DNA of 64,000 nt from Flavobacterium sp. GT3R68. GTDB taxonomy: Bacteria; Bacteroidota; Bacteroidia; Flavobacteriales; Flavobacteriaceae. Shown piece after piece: positions 33,782 to 41,917 of the stretch. A program made the translations under genes and the position numbers. Location of the stretch: the NCBI RefSeq assembly GCF_007109225.1, contig NZ_VJZK01000004.1, forward strand, positions 124,001 to 188,000. Reading direction: 5' to 3'. The notes beneath the pieces were generated by a model. It saw only the letters and a program-made list of their open reading frames with translations. It had not been told where the DNA came from and searched no databases. The first letter of the stretch is position 1. Each line of letters begins with the position of its first letter.

Positions 33782-34959
33782 ATCAGATATGGATTATTGA
33801 CATGCAAAACAATTCTGTTGATAATGTCGCCCTCTGTTTGGTCTTCTACTGAATAACCCTCGAAATACGTACGGTCAATTTTGAGAAGGCAGTGGATGAT
33901 TTCGAACTTTATTTCCAAATCTTCTTCCTCGGATAATAAACCGGAAACAAAACGATTCGTTTGCATATTACCGATGATGCCAAAAGTCTTTAATATCGAA
34001 ATTCTGTTTCTTTTGTCAGTTTCATGGGGATAATGGGCCATTAAACAATCATTCGCTTCCACAGTCACTAATTCCCGGATCGCCAATATGGTTTCCTTTC
34101 GCACTAATAGATCCTGATTGGCCAACAGACTGCAAATTTGAGGAATTGTCAATGTTTCACGGTATTGAATCATCAGCTTGACTGCCAGAATCACAATCGA
34201 GGTATTTTCATTGGTAAGCCAATGGCCAATTCTTTTTGGTATCGTTGACTTTTTTTGATAAATGATATCCAGAATTTTTAATTCGTCAGCCTTGGATAAT
34301 TTGTCCTGATAATTGTTTAATATATCAAATTTTTCATCCGACAGCGAAATCAACGCAATCAATGCATTTGATTTTAAAAATCTGTTTTTATCGTTAATAT
34401 AAGGTTTAATATATCCTTTTTTGATTTTGTAATCCAACATTTGGTAATGATAGATACCTTTTGATTTCCGATGCCATTTTCTGCTCAGAATGAGTTTTTT
34501 GCTGTAAAATTCGAATCCGAAATATTTGTAAACTAACAATAACTGATGCGGATTAACACTATTGATGTTTTGTTTTACGGTAATAATTTTCGAAAGGATC
34601 GATTCCCGGCACCATTTCTTTTCAAAAGGAATCTGCTCCTCATCGATAAATGATTTAATTTTCAACTTAATAAGAGGAATACTGTAATCGGAAAAGATGA
34701 TTTCGGTAAGGAAGGTATCAATCTTTATTTCGAGAGTTTCCTTAGGAATGATGTTTTTTTCAAATAAATACCTGGTGATAAGCAGCGAAATAATAAAAAC
34801 AGTTATTATTAAAAGTAAGAGCGGAATTGCGAAATATTTGAGTAAATTATAGATGAAAGCAGCGTTCGGCCCGTCATCGAAAATAGAGATGACTCCGGAT
34901 TCAATGTTTTTGTAGAACGTGTCTATTCTTAAAATATAATATAATAATACGGACGTCAT
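33778..34959 (-). CDS. Membrane-anchored HEAT-repeat protein
   Basis: A 393-residue protein: a transmembrane helix near residues 40-65 (YFAIPLLLLIITVFIISLLIT) followed by a cytoplasmic, all-helical HEAT-like region (KSNALIALISL, VILAVKLMIQYRE, VRKETILAIRELVT, RISILKTFGIIGN, EIKFEIIHCLLKID). First gene of the operon, with 4-base overlap to the synthase. Such helical solenoids are protein-binding scaffolds; one possibility is coupling the receiver domain to the synthase (inference). No catalytic motif is visible. Confidence 0.82.
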   Translation of the reverse strand: MTSVLLYYILRIDTFYKNIESGVISIFDDGPNAAFIYNLLKYFAIPLLLLIITVFIISLLITRYLFEKNIIPKETLEIKIDTFLTEIIFSDYSIPLIKLKIKSFIDEEQIPFEKKWCRESILSKIITVKQNINSVNPHQLLLVYKYFGFEFYSKKLILSRKWHRKSKGIYHYQMLDYKIKKGYIKPYINDKNRFLKSNALIALISLSDEKFDILNNYQDKLSKADELKILDIIYQKKSTIPKRIGHWLTNENTSIVILAVKLMIQYRETLTIPQICSLLANQDLLVRKETILAIRELVTVEANDCLMAHYPHETDKRNRISILKTFGIIGNMQTNRFVSGLLSEEEDLEIKFEIIHCLLKIDRTYFEGYSVEDQTEGDIINRIVLHVNNPYLI

Positions 34960-35103
34960 TTAGAAAAAATGTACGAGTATGAAACTAACGTTTGTTAATA
35001 AAAATTCAATTGTGGTATTTGAATGTAAACGTAGGTAATATTATTCTTTGGGGTCACAAATATATAAAATTCTTATAAAGAATGGGTTAAATCACGAAAA
35101 AAA

Positions 35104-35868
35104 TTAAAACCGCTCAAAAACACCCAATCCAAATAATGCGAAATCATATTTTACCGGATCGTTTGGGTCCAGTTGCCGAAGTTTTAAATCGAGTTCATTT
35201 ACCGCTTTTCCATCATTTTGTTTACGGGTCAGTAATCCTAATTTCCGGGCCACATTCCCCGAATGAACATCCAACGGGCACGAAAGTATTGCAGGTGAGA
35301 TATTTTTCCAGATTCCGAAGTCAACACCCCGATTATCATTTCGGCAAAACCACCGTAACATCATGTTAATGCGCTTTGCAGCCGAACCGCTCATCGGATC
35401 TGATATGTGTTTTTGCGTTCTTTGCTGATGCGGAATTTCGAAAAATGTTTTCTTGAATTCGGAAATACTTTTTTGCATCGAATCCGCTTCCTGGTATTTG
35501 GTAAAAACATCTTCCAGCCCATTATGATTTTTGTAAATGTGTTGCAGTCCTCTGATGAAACTCGTAAAATCCTGCCCGTTGAAAGTGCGGTGAACAAAAG
35601 ATTCGAGCTGTTTGAGATTTTCTTCGCTATGGGACATCACAAAATCATACGGTGCATTTCCCATCAATTCCATCATGCGATGCGAATTTTTGATAATCAT
35701 CGTGCGGTTTCCCCAAGCAATCGTAGCGCTCAGAAAGCCGGCAATTTCAATGTCTTCTTTAAGGGAAAATAAATGCGGAATCTGAATCGGGTCACTTTCA
35801 ATGAAATTTGGGTTGTTATAAAGAACAACTTTTTCGTCTAGGAAGGATTTTAATTCGGAGTTCGTCAT
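35104..35868 (-). CDS. TIGR02757 family protein
   Basis: A 254-residue soluble protein of the widespread DUF2400/TIGR02757 family, which belongs to the helix-hairpin-helix DNA glycosylase-like fold by predicted structure (inference from family knowledge). Signature stretches: IAWGNRTMIIKNSHRMMELM, FVHRTFNGQDFTSFI, DPMSGSAAKRINMMLRWFCR, PLDVHSGNVARKLGL and KYDFALFGLGV. The DVH and MMLRWF motifs are conserved in the family. Role unknown. It is 22 bases downstream of the FAD oxidase gene and could share its transcript. Confidence 0.9.
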   Translation of the reverse strand: MTNSELKSFLDEKVVLYNNPNFIESDPIQIPHLFSLKEDIEIAGFLSATIAWGNRTMIIKNSHRMMELMGNAPYDFVMSHSEENLKQLESFVHRTFNGQDFTSFIRGLQHIYKNHNGLEDVFTKYQEADSMQKSISEFKKTFFEIPHQQRTQKHISDPMSGSAAKRINMMLRWFCRNDNRGVDFGIWKNISPAILSCPLDVHSGNVARKLGLLTRKQNDGKAVNELDLKLRQLDPNDPVKYDFALFGLGVFERF

Positions 35869-35890
35869 GAGCGGGACAGATAATTACTTT

Positions 35891-37357
35891 TTACTTGTAA
35901 TGTTGGTAAAATTTATTATTGAAAATTTCCTTGGGATCATATTTTTTCTTCAGCGCAAAAAAAGTGTCTGCCTGTGTATAGACTTTTCTCATTTTCTCTC
36001 TGTCGATATGTAATCGGTAGGGTAAGTAAAAAGTGCCTTGATTTTTTATCGTTATGTCAACCAACCGGTTAGTTAAGTTTCTCATTTCATTTTCTTGTTG
36101 CGGCGTTTTCTTTTGATTAAAGAGTAATACAAACCCAAAAACACTCTCTCTAGCATAATTCATGTAACTGTCATCATCTTTTTTTACACCTCGTATAGTG
36201 ATATTAAGCAAGTCTATTTCAGATTTTCGTAATATAGGTTTCATGTCTTTTATAAATTGAGTGAAATTTTTTTCCGGAATGAAATATTCCTGTAAAATAT
36301 CGGTTGAATTAGATTCTCTATTTTCAATTAACGAGACATGGTCATTCAACAGTTCATTTCTTGTAAAAACAGTATTTCTTGAGACTTTATCCATTCCTGT
36401 TTCTAAATCCCAACGCAATCTTTTCCCATATTCACTGTTGACGGTACTTCTGAAAACCAATCGTTTCGTTTCTTCTTTCTGGTCTTGTTGCGGCAATAAT
36501 AAAGGCTTGCCGTTTACCTTTTCAAAAAAGTTTAACGAAGCTTCTTCTAGAAAAAGTTTATCTGAAATGCGTAACCGCCCAAAAACCAATCCTACATTTG
36601 GATTGTTTGAAACAAATTTTTTATAATTGGTCACGTAATTTTCAGCATTAAGGCGAACATATTTGTATTGTAAAGCCGCGTTGTCCACTACCTTGAGTTT
36701 GACATCTAAAATGATCCCGAAAAGCCCATAGCCACCAATAACCAATTTGAATAATTCCTTGTTTTCAGTTCTGCTGCAGTTTATAATTTCTCCTTTATCA
36801 TTCATTAAAGTAAATGAAACTACACTTGATGAAATAGGAGGTGAGTCTTTCTGCCATCCATGTCCATTCACGCTAATGGAGCCGCCTACAGAAAAAGAGC
36901 TGAATGCCTGCATTACTGCAATTGATTTACCGTACTTGTCCAAATATTTAATAGCGTCTTCCCAGAGTGCGCCCGAACCAATTGTCAGAATATTGGTGTC
37001 GGGATTCAATTTCATTTGTTTGTAACTAAGCATGTTGAGAACAATGCCATCAGGATAAATCGTATGACCGCCCATACTATGCTGAGCCCCTGCAATTGAG
37101 ATTTTTAAATTATTTTCTTTAGCATATTTTAAAATGCTTCTTAATTGCTTTTGGATTTCAATTTTATCATTGGGTACCTGAATGGTAGTATCAACTTTGG
37201 TCAGATTGAGTTGGCTGGCATCATTAGTGTAACCAACAGGAATTTCCGTTTTATGGTCCGTTTCATTCCACTTCGTTTTTAAAATGTGGATTATCGGAAA
37301 CGATATAAAAACTATAATCGTCAGAATTCCTACTAGCCAAAAATGTTTTTTTTTCAT
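35891..37357 (-). CDS. FAD-binding (PCMH-type) oxidoreductase, membrane anchored
   Basis: An oxidase of the vanillyl-alcohol/aldonolactone oxidase fold. N-terminal anchor (FWLVGILTIIVFISFPIIHIL), then the FAD PCMH domain with SIAGAQHSMGGHTIYPDG, LTIGSGALWEDAIKYL and GGSISVNGHGWQKDS, and a C-terminal cap ending with RKVYTQADTFFALKKKYDP and FNNKFYQ, which resembles the ALO-type C-terminus. I start at 37357 (MKKKHFW, 488 residues); eight more residues are possible from 37381. Substrate unknown, possibly an extracytoplasmic sugar lactone or alcohol. Confidence 0.85.
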   Translation of the reverse strand: MKKKHFWLVGILTIIVFISFPIIHILKTKWNETDHKTEIPVGYTNDASQLNLTKVDTTIQVPNDKIEIQKQLRSILKYAKENNLKISIAGAQHSMGGHTIYPDGIVLNMLSYKQMKLNPDTNILTIGSGALWEDAIKYLDKYGKSIAVMQAFSSFSVGGSISVNGHGWQKDSPPISSSVVSFTLMNDKGEIINCSRTENKELFKLVIGGYGLFGIILDVKLKVVDNAALQYKYVRLNAENYVTNYKKFVSNNPNVGLVFGRLRISDKLFLEEASLNFFEKVNGKPLLLPQQDQKEETKRLVFRSTVNSEYGKRLRWDLETGMDKVSRNTVFTRNELLNDHVSLIENRESNSTDILQEYFIPEKNFTQFIKDMKPILRKSEIDLLNITIRGVKKDDDSYMNYARESVFGFVLLFNQKKTPQQENEMRNLTNRLVDITIKNQGTFYLPYRLHIDREKMRKVYTQADTFFALKKKYDPKEIFNNKFYQHYK

Positions 37358-37406
37358 TGTAATGATTCGGTAAATTGACAAGACAGTGTTTTTATTGTTA
37401 CCAGGA

Positions 37407-37486
37407 CTAGCCCAGATAGAAACGGTATCCTTTTTCTGCTTTCTTTAAGCAGGAAAAGATACAAGTGAATAGCTGGAAATAGCTCC
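37407..37486 (+). repeat. Interspersed structured repeat, copy C (divergent arm)
   Basis: Flanks CTAGCCCAGATAGAAACGG and AGTGAATAGCTGGAAATAGCTCC agree with copies A, B and D, but the internal hairpin is different: TATCCTTTTTCTGCTT pairs with AAGCAGGAAAAGATA. Preserved pairing with changed sequence argues for selection on the structure. It touches the stop codon of the LolD-like gene. Confidence 0.82.
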
Positions 37487-38148
37487 TAATTACTGATTAA
37501 GCCATCGACCATAACTAATTTCCGGTCGGCCATATTAGCCAATTCTTCATTATGCGTTACGATAACAAAAGTCTGCCCGAATTCGTCACGCAATTTAAAA
37601 AACAACTGGTGCAGGTTTTCGGCCGAATGCGTATCGAGATTTCCTGATGGTTCATCGGCAAAAATAATCGCAGGCTTGTTGATTAATGCCCGTGCCACGG
37701 CCACCCGCTGCTGCTCTCCACCGGAAAGTTCATTGGGTTTGTGGTCCATTCTGTGTGAAAGTCCGAGGTAATCCAGTAATCTTTTTGCTTCGATTTCGGT
37801 TTCCTGTCTGGGTTTGTTGGCAATAAAAGCAGGAATACAAACGTTTTCCAATGCAGTGAATTCCGGTAAAAGCTGATGAAACTGAAAGATAAAGCCCAGA
37901 TTCAGGTTTCGGAACCTTGATAAGGTTTTGTCATTCATTCCCAGTATGTCCTGATTGTTGATACGTAATTCGATGGTGTTTTCGATCGTCGGTTTATCCA
38001 AAGTCCCAAGAATGTGCAAAAGCGTCGTTTTACCGGCACCCGATGCCCCTACAATGGAAACGATTTCGCCTTTTTGAATATGCAGATCAACACCTTTGAG
38101 GACATGAAGCTGATCGTAATATTTATGGATGTTTTTTGCGTGTATCAT
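37486..38148 (-). CDS. lolD: ABC transporter ATP-binding protein, LolD-like
   Basis: A 220-residue ATPase of the LolD/MacB class: Walker [10 protein letters not shown]-loop FQFHQL, signature [15 protein letters not shown], Walker [13 protein letters not shown] and the H-switch VTHNEE. The GNLDT motif and short C-terminus fit LolD, which energises release of lipoproteins to the outer membrane. The membrane subunits are not adjacent, as is usual in Bacteroidetes. The start 38148 ([11 protein letters not shown]) is preferred over 38175. Confidence 0.85.
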   Translation of the reverse strand: MIHAKNIHKYYDQLHVLKGVDLHIQKGEIVSIVGASGAGKTTLLHILGTLDKPTIENTIELRINNQDILGMNDKTLSRFRNLNLGFIFQFHQLLPEFTALENVCIPAFIANKPRQETEIEAKRLLDYLGLSHRMDHKPNELSGGEQQRVAVARALINKPAIIFADEPSGNLDTHSAENLHQLFFKLRDEFGQTFVIVTHNEELANMADRKLVMVDGLISN

Positions 38149-38270
38149 TTTGGAACGGTTTTGACAAAGAAACAAAGATTTTGAGGATTATTAAATCCCT
38201 GGCAATAGAATTTTCGTATATATAATTATAAACTTAAGTTAAGAATGAAAATTCGTTCTTGACTAATTGA

Positions 38271-38278
38271 TAAATTTG
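38271..38278 (+). promoter_or_regulatory. -7 promoter element of msrA
   Basis: TAAATTTG, exact TAnnTTTG, 17 bases before ATG 38296. Confidence 0.5.
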
Positions 38279-38295
38279 AACGTAAACTAATTATT

Positions 38296-38943
38296 ATGAA
38301 TAAAATAATCGGAATTTTATTGGCTTTGTTTTCTTTTTCATGCCAATCAAAGGAAAAAGAGATGACTTTGCCAAAAATTAATGAATCAATCAAAATGGAT
38401 GTACAAAAAGGAATGGAAGTAGCGACGTTTGCAGGCGGTTGTTTTTGGTGTACCGAAGCCGTTTTTTTGGAATTGGACGGAGTGGAAAGCGTGGTTTCTG
38501 GATACATTGGCGGAAAAACAATCAATCCAACTTACAAAGACATTTGCACTGGCGAAACAGGCCATGCAGAGGCCATTCAGATAACGTTTGATCCTAAAGA
38601 AGTCAGTTTTGGAGAATTGCTGGAAATATTTTTTGCAACGCATGACCCGACCACTTTAAACCGTCAGGGTAATGACGTAGGAACGCAGTACAGAAGCGAA
38701 ATCTTTTATCACAATGAAGCACAGAAAATGCTTTCGGAAGAGTACATCGCCTTGATGACCAGTGAAAATACCTTCGGCAAGCGCATAATGACTAAGGTAT
38801 CCGCAGCCCCTAAATTTTATGAAGCGGAAGAATACCACCAGAATTATTACAACCAAAATAAAACGCAGAGTTACTGCTCGTATGTAATTACGCCAAAAAT
38901 TGAAAAATTGAAAAAGGTCTATAAAGACAAGCTCAAAAAATAG
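38296..38943 (+). CDS. msrA: Peptide methionine (S)-S-oxide reductase, predicted lipoprotein
   Basis: Repairs oxidised methionine. 215 residues with a lipoprotein signal (LLALFSFSC, lipid Cys16), so it is exported to the envelope, unlike the cytoplasmic E. coli enzyme. Catalytic Cys49 with Glu in GGCFWCTE; conserved GYIGG, GHAEAIQITFDP and EEYHQNYY. A second Cys52 sits in the same motif. It is followed by a membrane protein gene 41 bases on. Envelope Msr is a reasonable response to hypochlorite or peroxide stress (inference). Confidence 0.95.
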   Translation: MNKIIGILLALFSFSCQSKEKEMTLPKINESIKMDVQKGMEVATFAGGCFWCTEAVFLELDGVESVVSGYIGGKTINPTYKDICTGETGHAEAIQITFDPKEVSFGELLEIFFATHDPTTLNRQGNDVGTQYRSEIFYHNEAQKMLSEEYIALMTSENTFGKRIMTKVSAAPKFYEAEEYHQNYYNQNKTQSYCSYVITPKIEKLKKVYKDKLKK

Positions 38944-38984
38944 TTGGCATTAAATTTGTATTTATAATAAAAATGAAGTGAAAG

Positions 38985-39287
38985 ATGATACAGGATAAAT
39001 TACAACTCAGCCATCTCCAAACCAAGAGAATGAATCTAATCTTCGGATTACTTTTTGATTTAATTGGAATGTTATCGTTTACGATTCCATTATTAGGAGA
39101 GTTTTCAGATGTGATTTGGGCTCCGGTTTCAGCCTATCTGATGACAAGAATGTACAAAGGCACATTAGGGAAATTAGGGGGTATTTTCTCCTTTGTGGAG
39201 GAGATATTTCCGTTTTCGGATTTTATTCCGAGTTTTACCCTGATGTGGGTTTACAAATATGTAATAAATAACAAAAACGCCCAATAG
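38985..39287 (+). CDS. Small membrane protein, unknown function
   Basis: A 100-residue protein with three hydrophobic segments (MNLIFGLLFDLIGMLSFTIPLLGEF, IWAPVSAYLMTRMY, FIPSFTLMWVYKYVI). The motif LFDLIGMLSFTIPLLGE...DVIWAPVSA resembles conserved small proteins of flavobacteria. Function unknown. A terminator follows at the end of the gene. Confidence 0.75.
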   Translation: MIQDKLQLSHLQTKRMNLIFGLLFDLIGMLSFTIPLLGEFSDVIWAPVSAYLMTRMYKGTLGKLGGIFSFVEEIFPFSDFIPSFTLMWVYKYVINNKNAQ

Positions 39288-39298
39288 GGCGTTTTTTT
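39273..39298. terminator. Bidirectional terminator
   Basis: AAAAACGCCC / GGGCGTTTTTTT with a 4-base loop, between convergent genes. Confidence 0.85.
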
Positions 39299-39599
39299 AT
39301 TGTTTGAGTAGAAATCCCAAACCCATACCTTTCAGCATTTTTTTCTCGAAGGCCCAAAAGAATTTGAACTGTCCAAAAAGAAATCCAATGACTACCAAAA
39401 GGACCTGATATAAGGGGAAAATTAATAGTAAACGAATAGGAGTAAACCAAAATCCCAAATCATCTTTGGAAATGCCCAACCATGTACAGACAGGCTTAGA
39501 CAACCATGCCGAAGAGGAGCCGGTAATTGCAAAAACGATAAAAATCATGGTAAGCTGAAAATTGGATTCAATTCCCCAACGCTTCTTTAGTTCCTTCAT
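39297..39599 (-). CDS. DUF6787-like small membrane protein
   Basis: A 100-residue protein with two hydrophobic helices (LTMIFIVFAITGSSSAWLS and LLLIFPLYQVLLVVIGFLFGQ) and the bacteroidete signature FKFFWAFEKKMLKGMG at the C-terminus. Members are sometimes labelled as diacylglyceryl transferases, which the sequence does not support. Function unknown. Confidence 0.78.
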   Translation of the reverse strand: MKELKKRWGIESNFQLTMIFIVFAITGSSSAWLSKPVCTWLGISKDDLGFWFTPIRLLLIFPLYQVLLVVIGFLFGQFKFFWAFEKKMLKGMGLGFLLKQ

Positions 39600-39631
39600 C
39601 TGTGTGAATAATGATTACAAAGGTACTAACA

Positions 39632-40069
39632 TTATCGGATGGGAACATAGCCGCTGAGTTTTTGTTTATAGGTATTTTGAAAATAAATCATGTAATTGTA
39701 AATCAGATAATTCACCTCATAACCATAATTAACGTTATAGTCGTAATTAATGTTCATCTCATAGAGACTAGGATTGTAGCGTGAGGGTTGCATTACCCTA
39801 TTATTCCATTCACTCACATAAAGACGGTTTTTGTTTTCGAGATAACTCTGAGAATGATAGCCACGGGGATGTGCTTTCGAATAAATCCAAGAGCTAAAGC
39901 CCGGATCCACAATAATTACCTCATATTTCAATTCTTCATTCGCTATGCGGATGGTGTCGCTTTTAGTCGTAGTCAGAGGTTTACTCGGAGCAGCTGTAGT
40001 TGTTTTTGAAGTAGTACAACCCACCAGAATGGAAATAATGAACAAAACGATGTAAACTGAATTTTTCAT
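39632..40069 (-). CDS. DUF6146-like lipoprotein
   Basis: A 145-residue lipoprotein: signal MKNSVYIVLFIISILVGC, lipid Cys followed by a Thr/Ser/Pro linker, then a conserved domain (YEVIIVDPGFSSWIYSKAHPRGYHSQSYLE) and a Tyr/Asn-rich stretch (YDYNVNYGYEVNYLIYNYM). The longer frame from 40147 adds 26 residues before the signal peptide and is rejected. Function unknown. Confidence 0.78.
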   Translation of the reverse strand: MKNSVYIVLFIISILVGCTTSKTTTAAPSKPLTTTKSDTIRIANEELKYEVIIVDPGFSSWIYSKAHPRGYHSQSYLENKNRLYVSEWNNRVMQPSRYNPSLYEMNINYDYNVNYGYEVNYLIYNYMIYFQNTYKQKLSGYVPIR

Positions 40070-40132
40070 GGCATAAACAGTATGATTTAACTTTAAAGTT
40101 ACAAAATAAAAGCCTGATTTGGAGATATATGT

Positions 40133-40171
40133 ATAAAAAAAAGCCATTTTACGAAATGCAGAATGGCTTTT
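40133..40171 (-). terminator. Terminator of the DUF937-like gene
   Basis: On the minus strand AAGCCATT pairs with AATGGCTT, followed by T8; lies 20 bases past the stop at 40191. Confidence 0.75.
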
Positions 40172-40190
40172 AGTCTCTTAGTATTGATGT

Positions 40191-40751
40191 TTATCTTCCG
40201 AATATTTTTCGAAGCAGTCCGCCCAGTCCACCGCTTTTTTTACTTATCGCGGTGATGGCATCCTGCATATTGACCTGACCATCTGCATTTTGATCCAATC
40301 CAAATTGTCCGCCATATTTAGAGATCGCATTCATAAGTCCCGAGTTTCCATTACCTCCTGAAATGGCAGTCACCAAATCCGATACTCCGAAACCTTTGTA
40401 ATTGGGGTCTTTGGCATTTCCTATAAGGGAACTTAAGACTTTCGGAATCAATCCTCCCGCTAAATTGTTTGCTGCTGCATCGTTCAAACCAAATTTCTGA
40501 CCTAAATTTCCGGAAAGCTGTTGTGTTAATTGCTGCACAACAGGGTTCGAGCTATCTTGTGCATTATTTCCGTCAAATAGACCGGCAAGCTGTTTCACGC
40601 CACCCGCTGCCAATATTGCCTGAAGACCGGAAAGAATGGATGTGCTGGTTTCATTCATTACGGCCTCATTGTGTTCGTTTGGAACTTCTTGATTGTTCAC
40701 TATCGAGTCCTGACCAAATCGTTCTACTAAATGCGTTAACTCTTCAAACAT
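40191..40751 (-). CDS. DUF937-like protein with C-terminal EF-hand-like motif
   Basis: A 186-residue soluble protein. The middle is Gly/Asn/Gln/Leu-rich with LSGNLGQKFGLNDAAANNLAGGLIPKVLSSLIGNAKDP, resembling DUF937/YidB-type helical repeats. Near the C-terminus DQNADGQVNMQDAI has the D-x-N-x-D-G-x-x-N spacing of a calcium-binding EF-hand/dockerin loop. No signal peptide. Function unknown; calcium binding is predicted from the loop only. Confidence 0.75.
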   Translation of the reverse strand: MFEELTHLVERFGQDSIVNNQEVPNEHNEAVMNETSTSILSGLQAILAAGGVKQLAGLFDGNNAQDSSNPVVQQLTQQLSGNLGQKFGLNDAAANNLAGGLIPKVLSSLIGNAKDPNYKGFGVSDLVTAISGGNGNSGLMNAISKYGGQFGLDQNADGQVNMQDAITAISKKSGGLGGLLRKIFGR

Positions 40752-40818
40752 AGCTATCGGATTTTAAATTGAACATAAATTTAATAAAAAATAAGCTTAA
40801 ATATTGAAAATCAGTAGA

Positions 40819-41790
40819 TTATTGTTTCTCTAATTTTAATAAGCTGATGATTTGCTCTGCCAATTCTGTTCCGATCCTGTCCTGAGCTTCCAATGTTGCA
40901 GCTCCGATATGCGGTGTAAGCGAAATTTTTGGGTGCATCAAAATCGGAATTTCCGGTTTTGGTTCATTTTCATAAACATCCAAACCCGCAAACAATACTT
41001 TTCCATTATCCAAAGCCTCTACCAGCGCCACTTCATCCATCACCCCACCGCGGGCACAGTTTACGATACCCACATTATTTTTCATGGAATCAAATTGTTC
41101 TTTCCCAATCACATATCCATTTTGAGCCGGAACGTGAAGCGTGATAAAATCGGCATGTTTTAAAATATCATCTATTGGTTCGGTCTCAATTTCAACATTG
41201 ATGAACTGGCCATTATAGAAATCCACTTTAATTTCTGCTTTCCCAACGAATTTATCCGAAGCGATAATTTTCATTCCCAATCCCAATCCGATTCGAGCTA
41301 CCTCTTTACCGATACGTCCAAAACCGATAATACCCAACGTTTTTCCACGAAGTTCAATACCGTTAGCATAGGCTTTTTTCAGCGCTTCAAAGTTACTGTC
41401 TCCTTCCAGAGGCATATTCCTGTTGGCATCATGTAAAAAGCGAACTCCGGTGAACAAATGGGCAAATACCAGTTCGGCTACCGATTCAGAGGAGGAAGCC
41501 GGGGTATTGATGACGTGGATTCCTTTTTCACGGGCATATTCCACATCAATATTATCCATTCCCACGCCGCCACGACCAATCACTTTCAGGCTCGGACAAC
41601 TGTCTATGATATCCTGACGGACTTTTGTCGCGCTTCTTACCAGCAAAACGCTCACATCATTGGCATTGATAAAATTGATGACCTGTTCCTGAGCCACTTT
41701 GGTGGTGATCACTTCAAACCCGCCTTTTTCTAAAGCCTGAATTCCACTTTTAGAAATTCCGTCATTGGCTAATACTTTCATTTTTTGCAT
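40819..41790 (-). CDS. serA: D-3-phosphoglycerate dehydrogenase (D-2-hydroxyacid dehydrogenase)
   Basis: First step of serine synthesis from 3-phosphoglycerate. 323 residues, the short form without ACT domain. NAD-binding GFGRIG, substrate region RGGVGMDNID, catalytic Arg in NCARGG, Glu in YENEP and His in TPHIGAAT. It sits 127 bases downstream of serC, with repeat copy D filling the gap; both being serine-pathway genes on one strand supports the SerA assignment over a generic hydroxyacid dehydrogenase. Start could also be the second Met, three codons later. Confidence 0.9.
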   Translation of the reverse strand: MQKMKVLANDGISKSGIQALEKGGFEVITTKVAQEQVINFINANDVSVLLVRSATKVRQDIIDSCPSLKVIGRGGVGMDNIDVEYAREKGIHVINTPASSSESVAELVFAHLFTGVRFLHDANRNMPLEGDSNFEALKKAYANGIELRGKTLGIIGFGRIGKEVARIGLGLGMKIIASDKFVGKAEIKVDFYNGQFINVEIETEPIDDILKHADFITLHVPAQNGYVIGKEQFDSMKNNVGIVNCARGGVMDEVALVEALDNGKVLFAGLDVYENEPKPEIPILMHPKISLTPHIGAATLEAQDRIGTELAEQIISLLKLEKQ

Positions 41791-41839
41791 TTTAAAATTT
41801 AAAGACTGGAAATCAATCCAATCGTACTCTATTTTTTTT

Positions 41840-41906
41840 GAAGCTATTCCTGCTATCCACTATATCCACGCAAAAAAGCGTGGGATGCCGTTTCTATCAG
41901 GGCTAG
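41840..41906 (-). repeat. Interspersed structured repeat, copy D (inverted)
   Basis: Read on the minus strand: CTAGCCCTGATAGAAACGGC, hairpin CCACGC-loop-GCGTGG, GGATATAGTGGATAGCAGG, AATAGCTT. It fills the gap between serC and serA in the direction of transcription and would be part of a serC-serA transcript. Confidence 0.9.
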
Positions 41907-41917
41907 TTACTGTAAGA

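Noticed and set aside
34960-35103. Promoter of the exopolysaccharide-like operon
   Set aside because: Only a TACGTTTA with poor spacing to a TTTG was seen; not strong enough to list.
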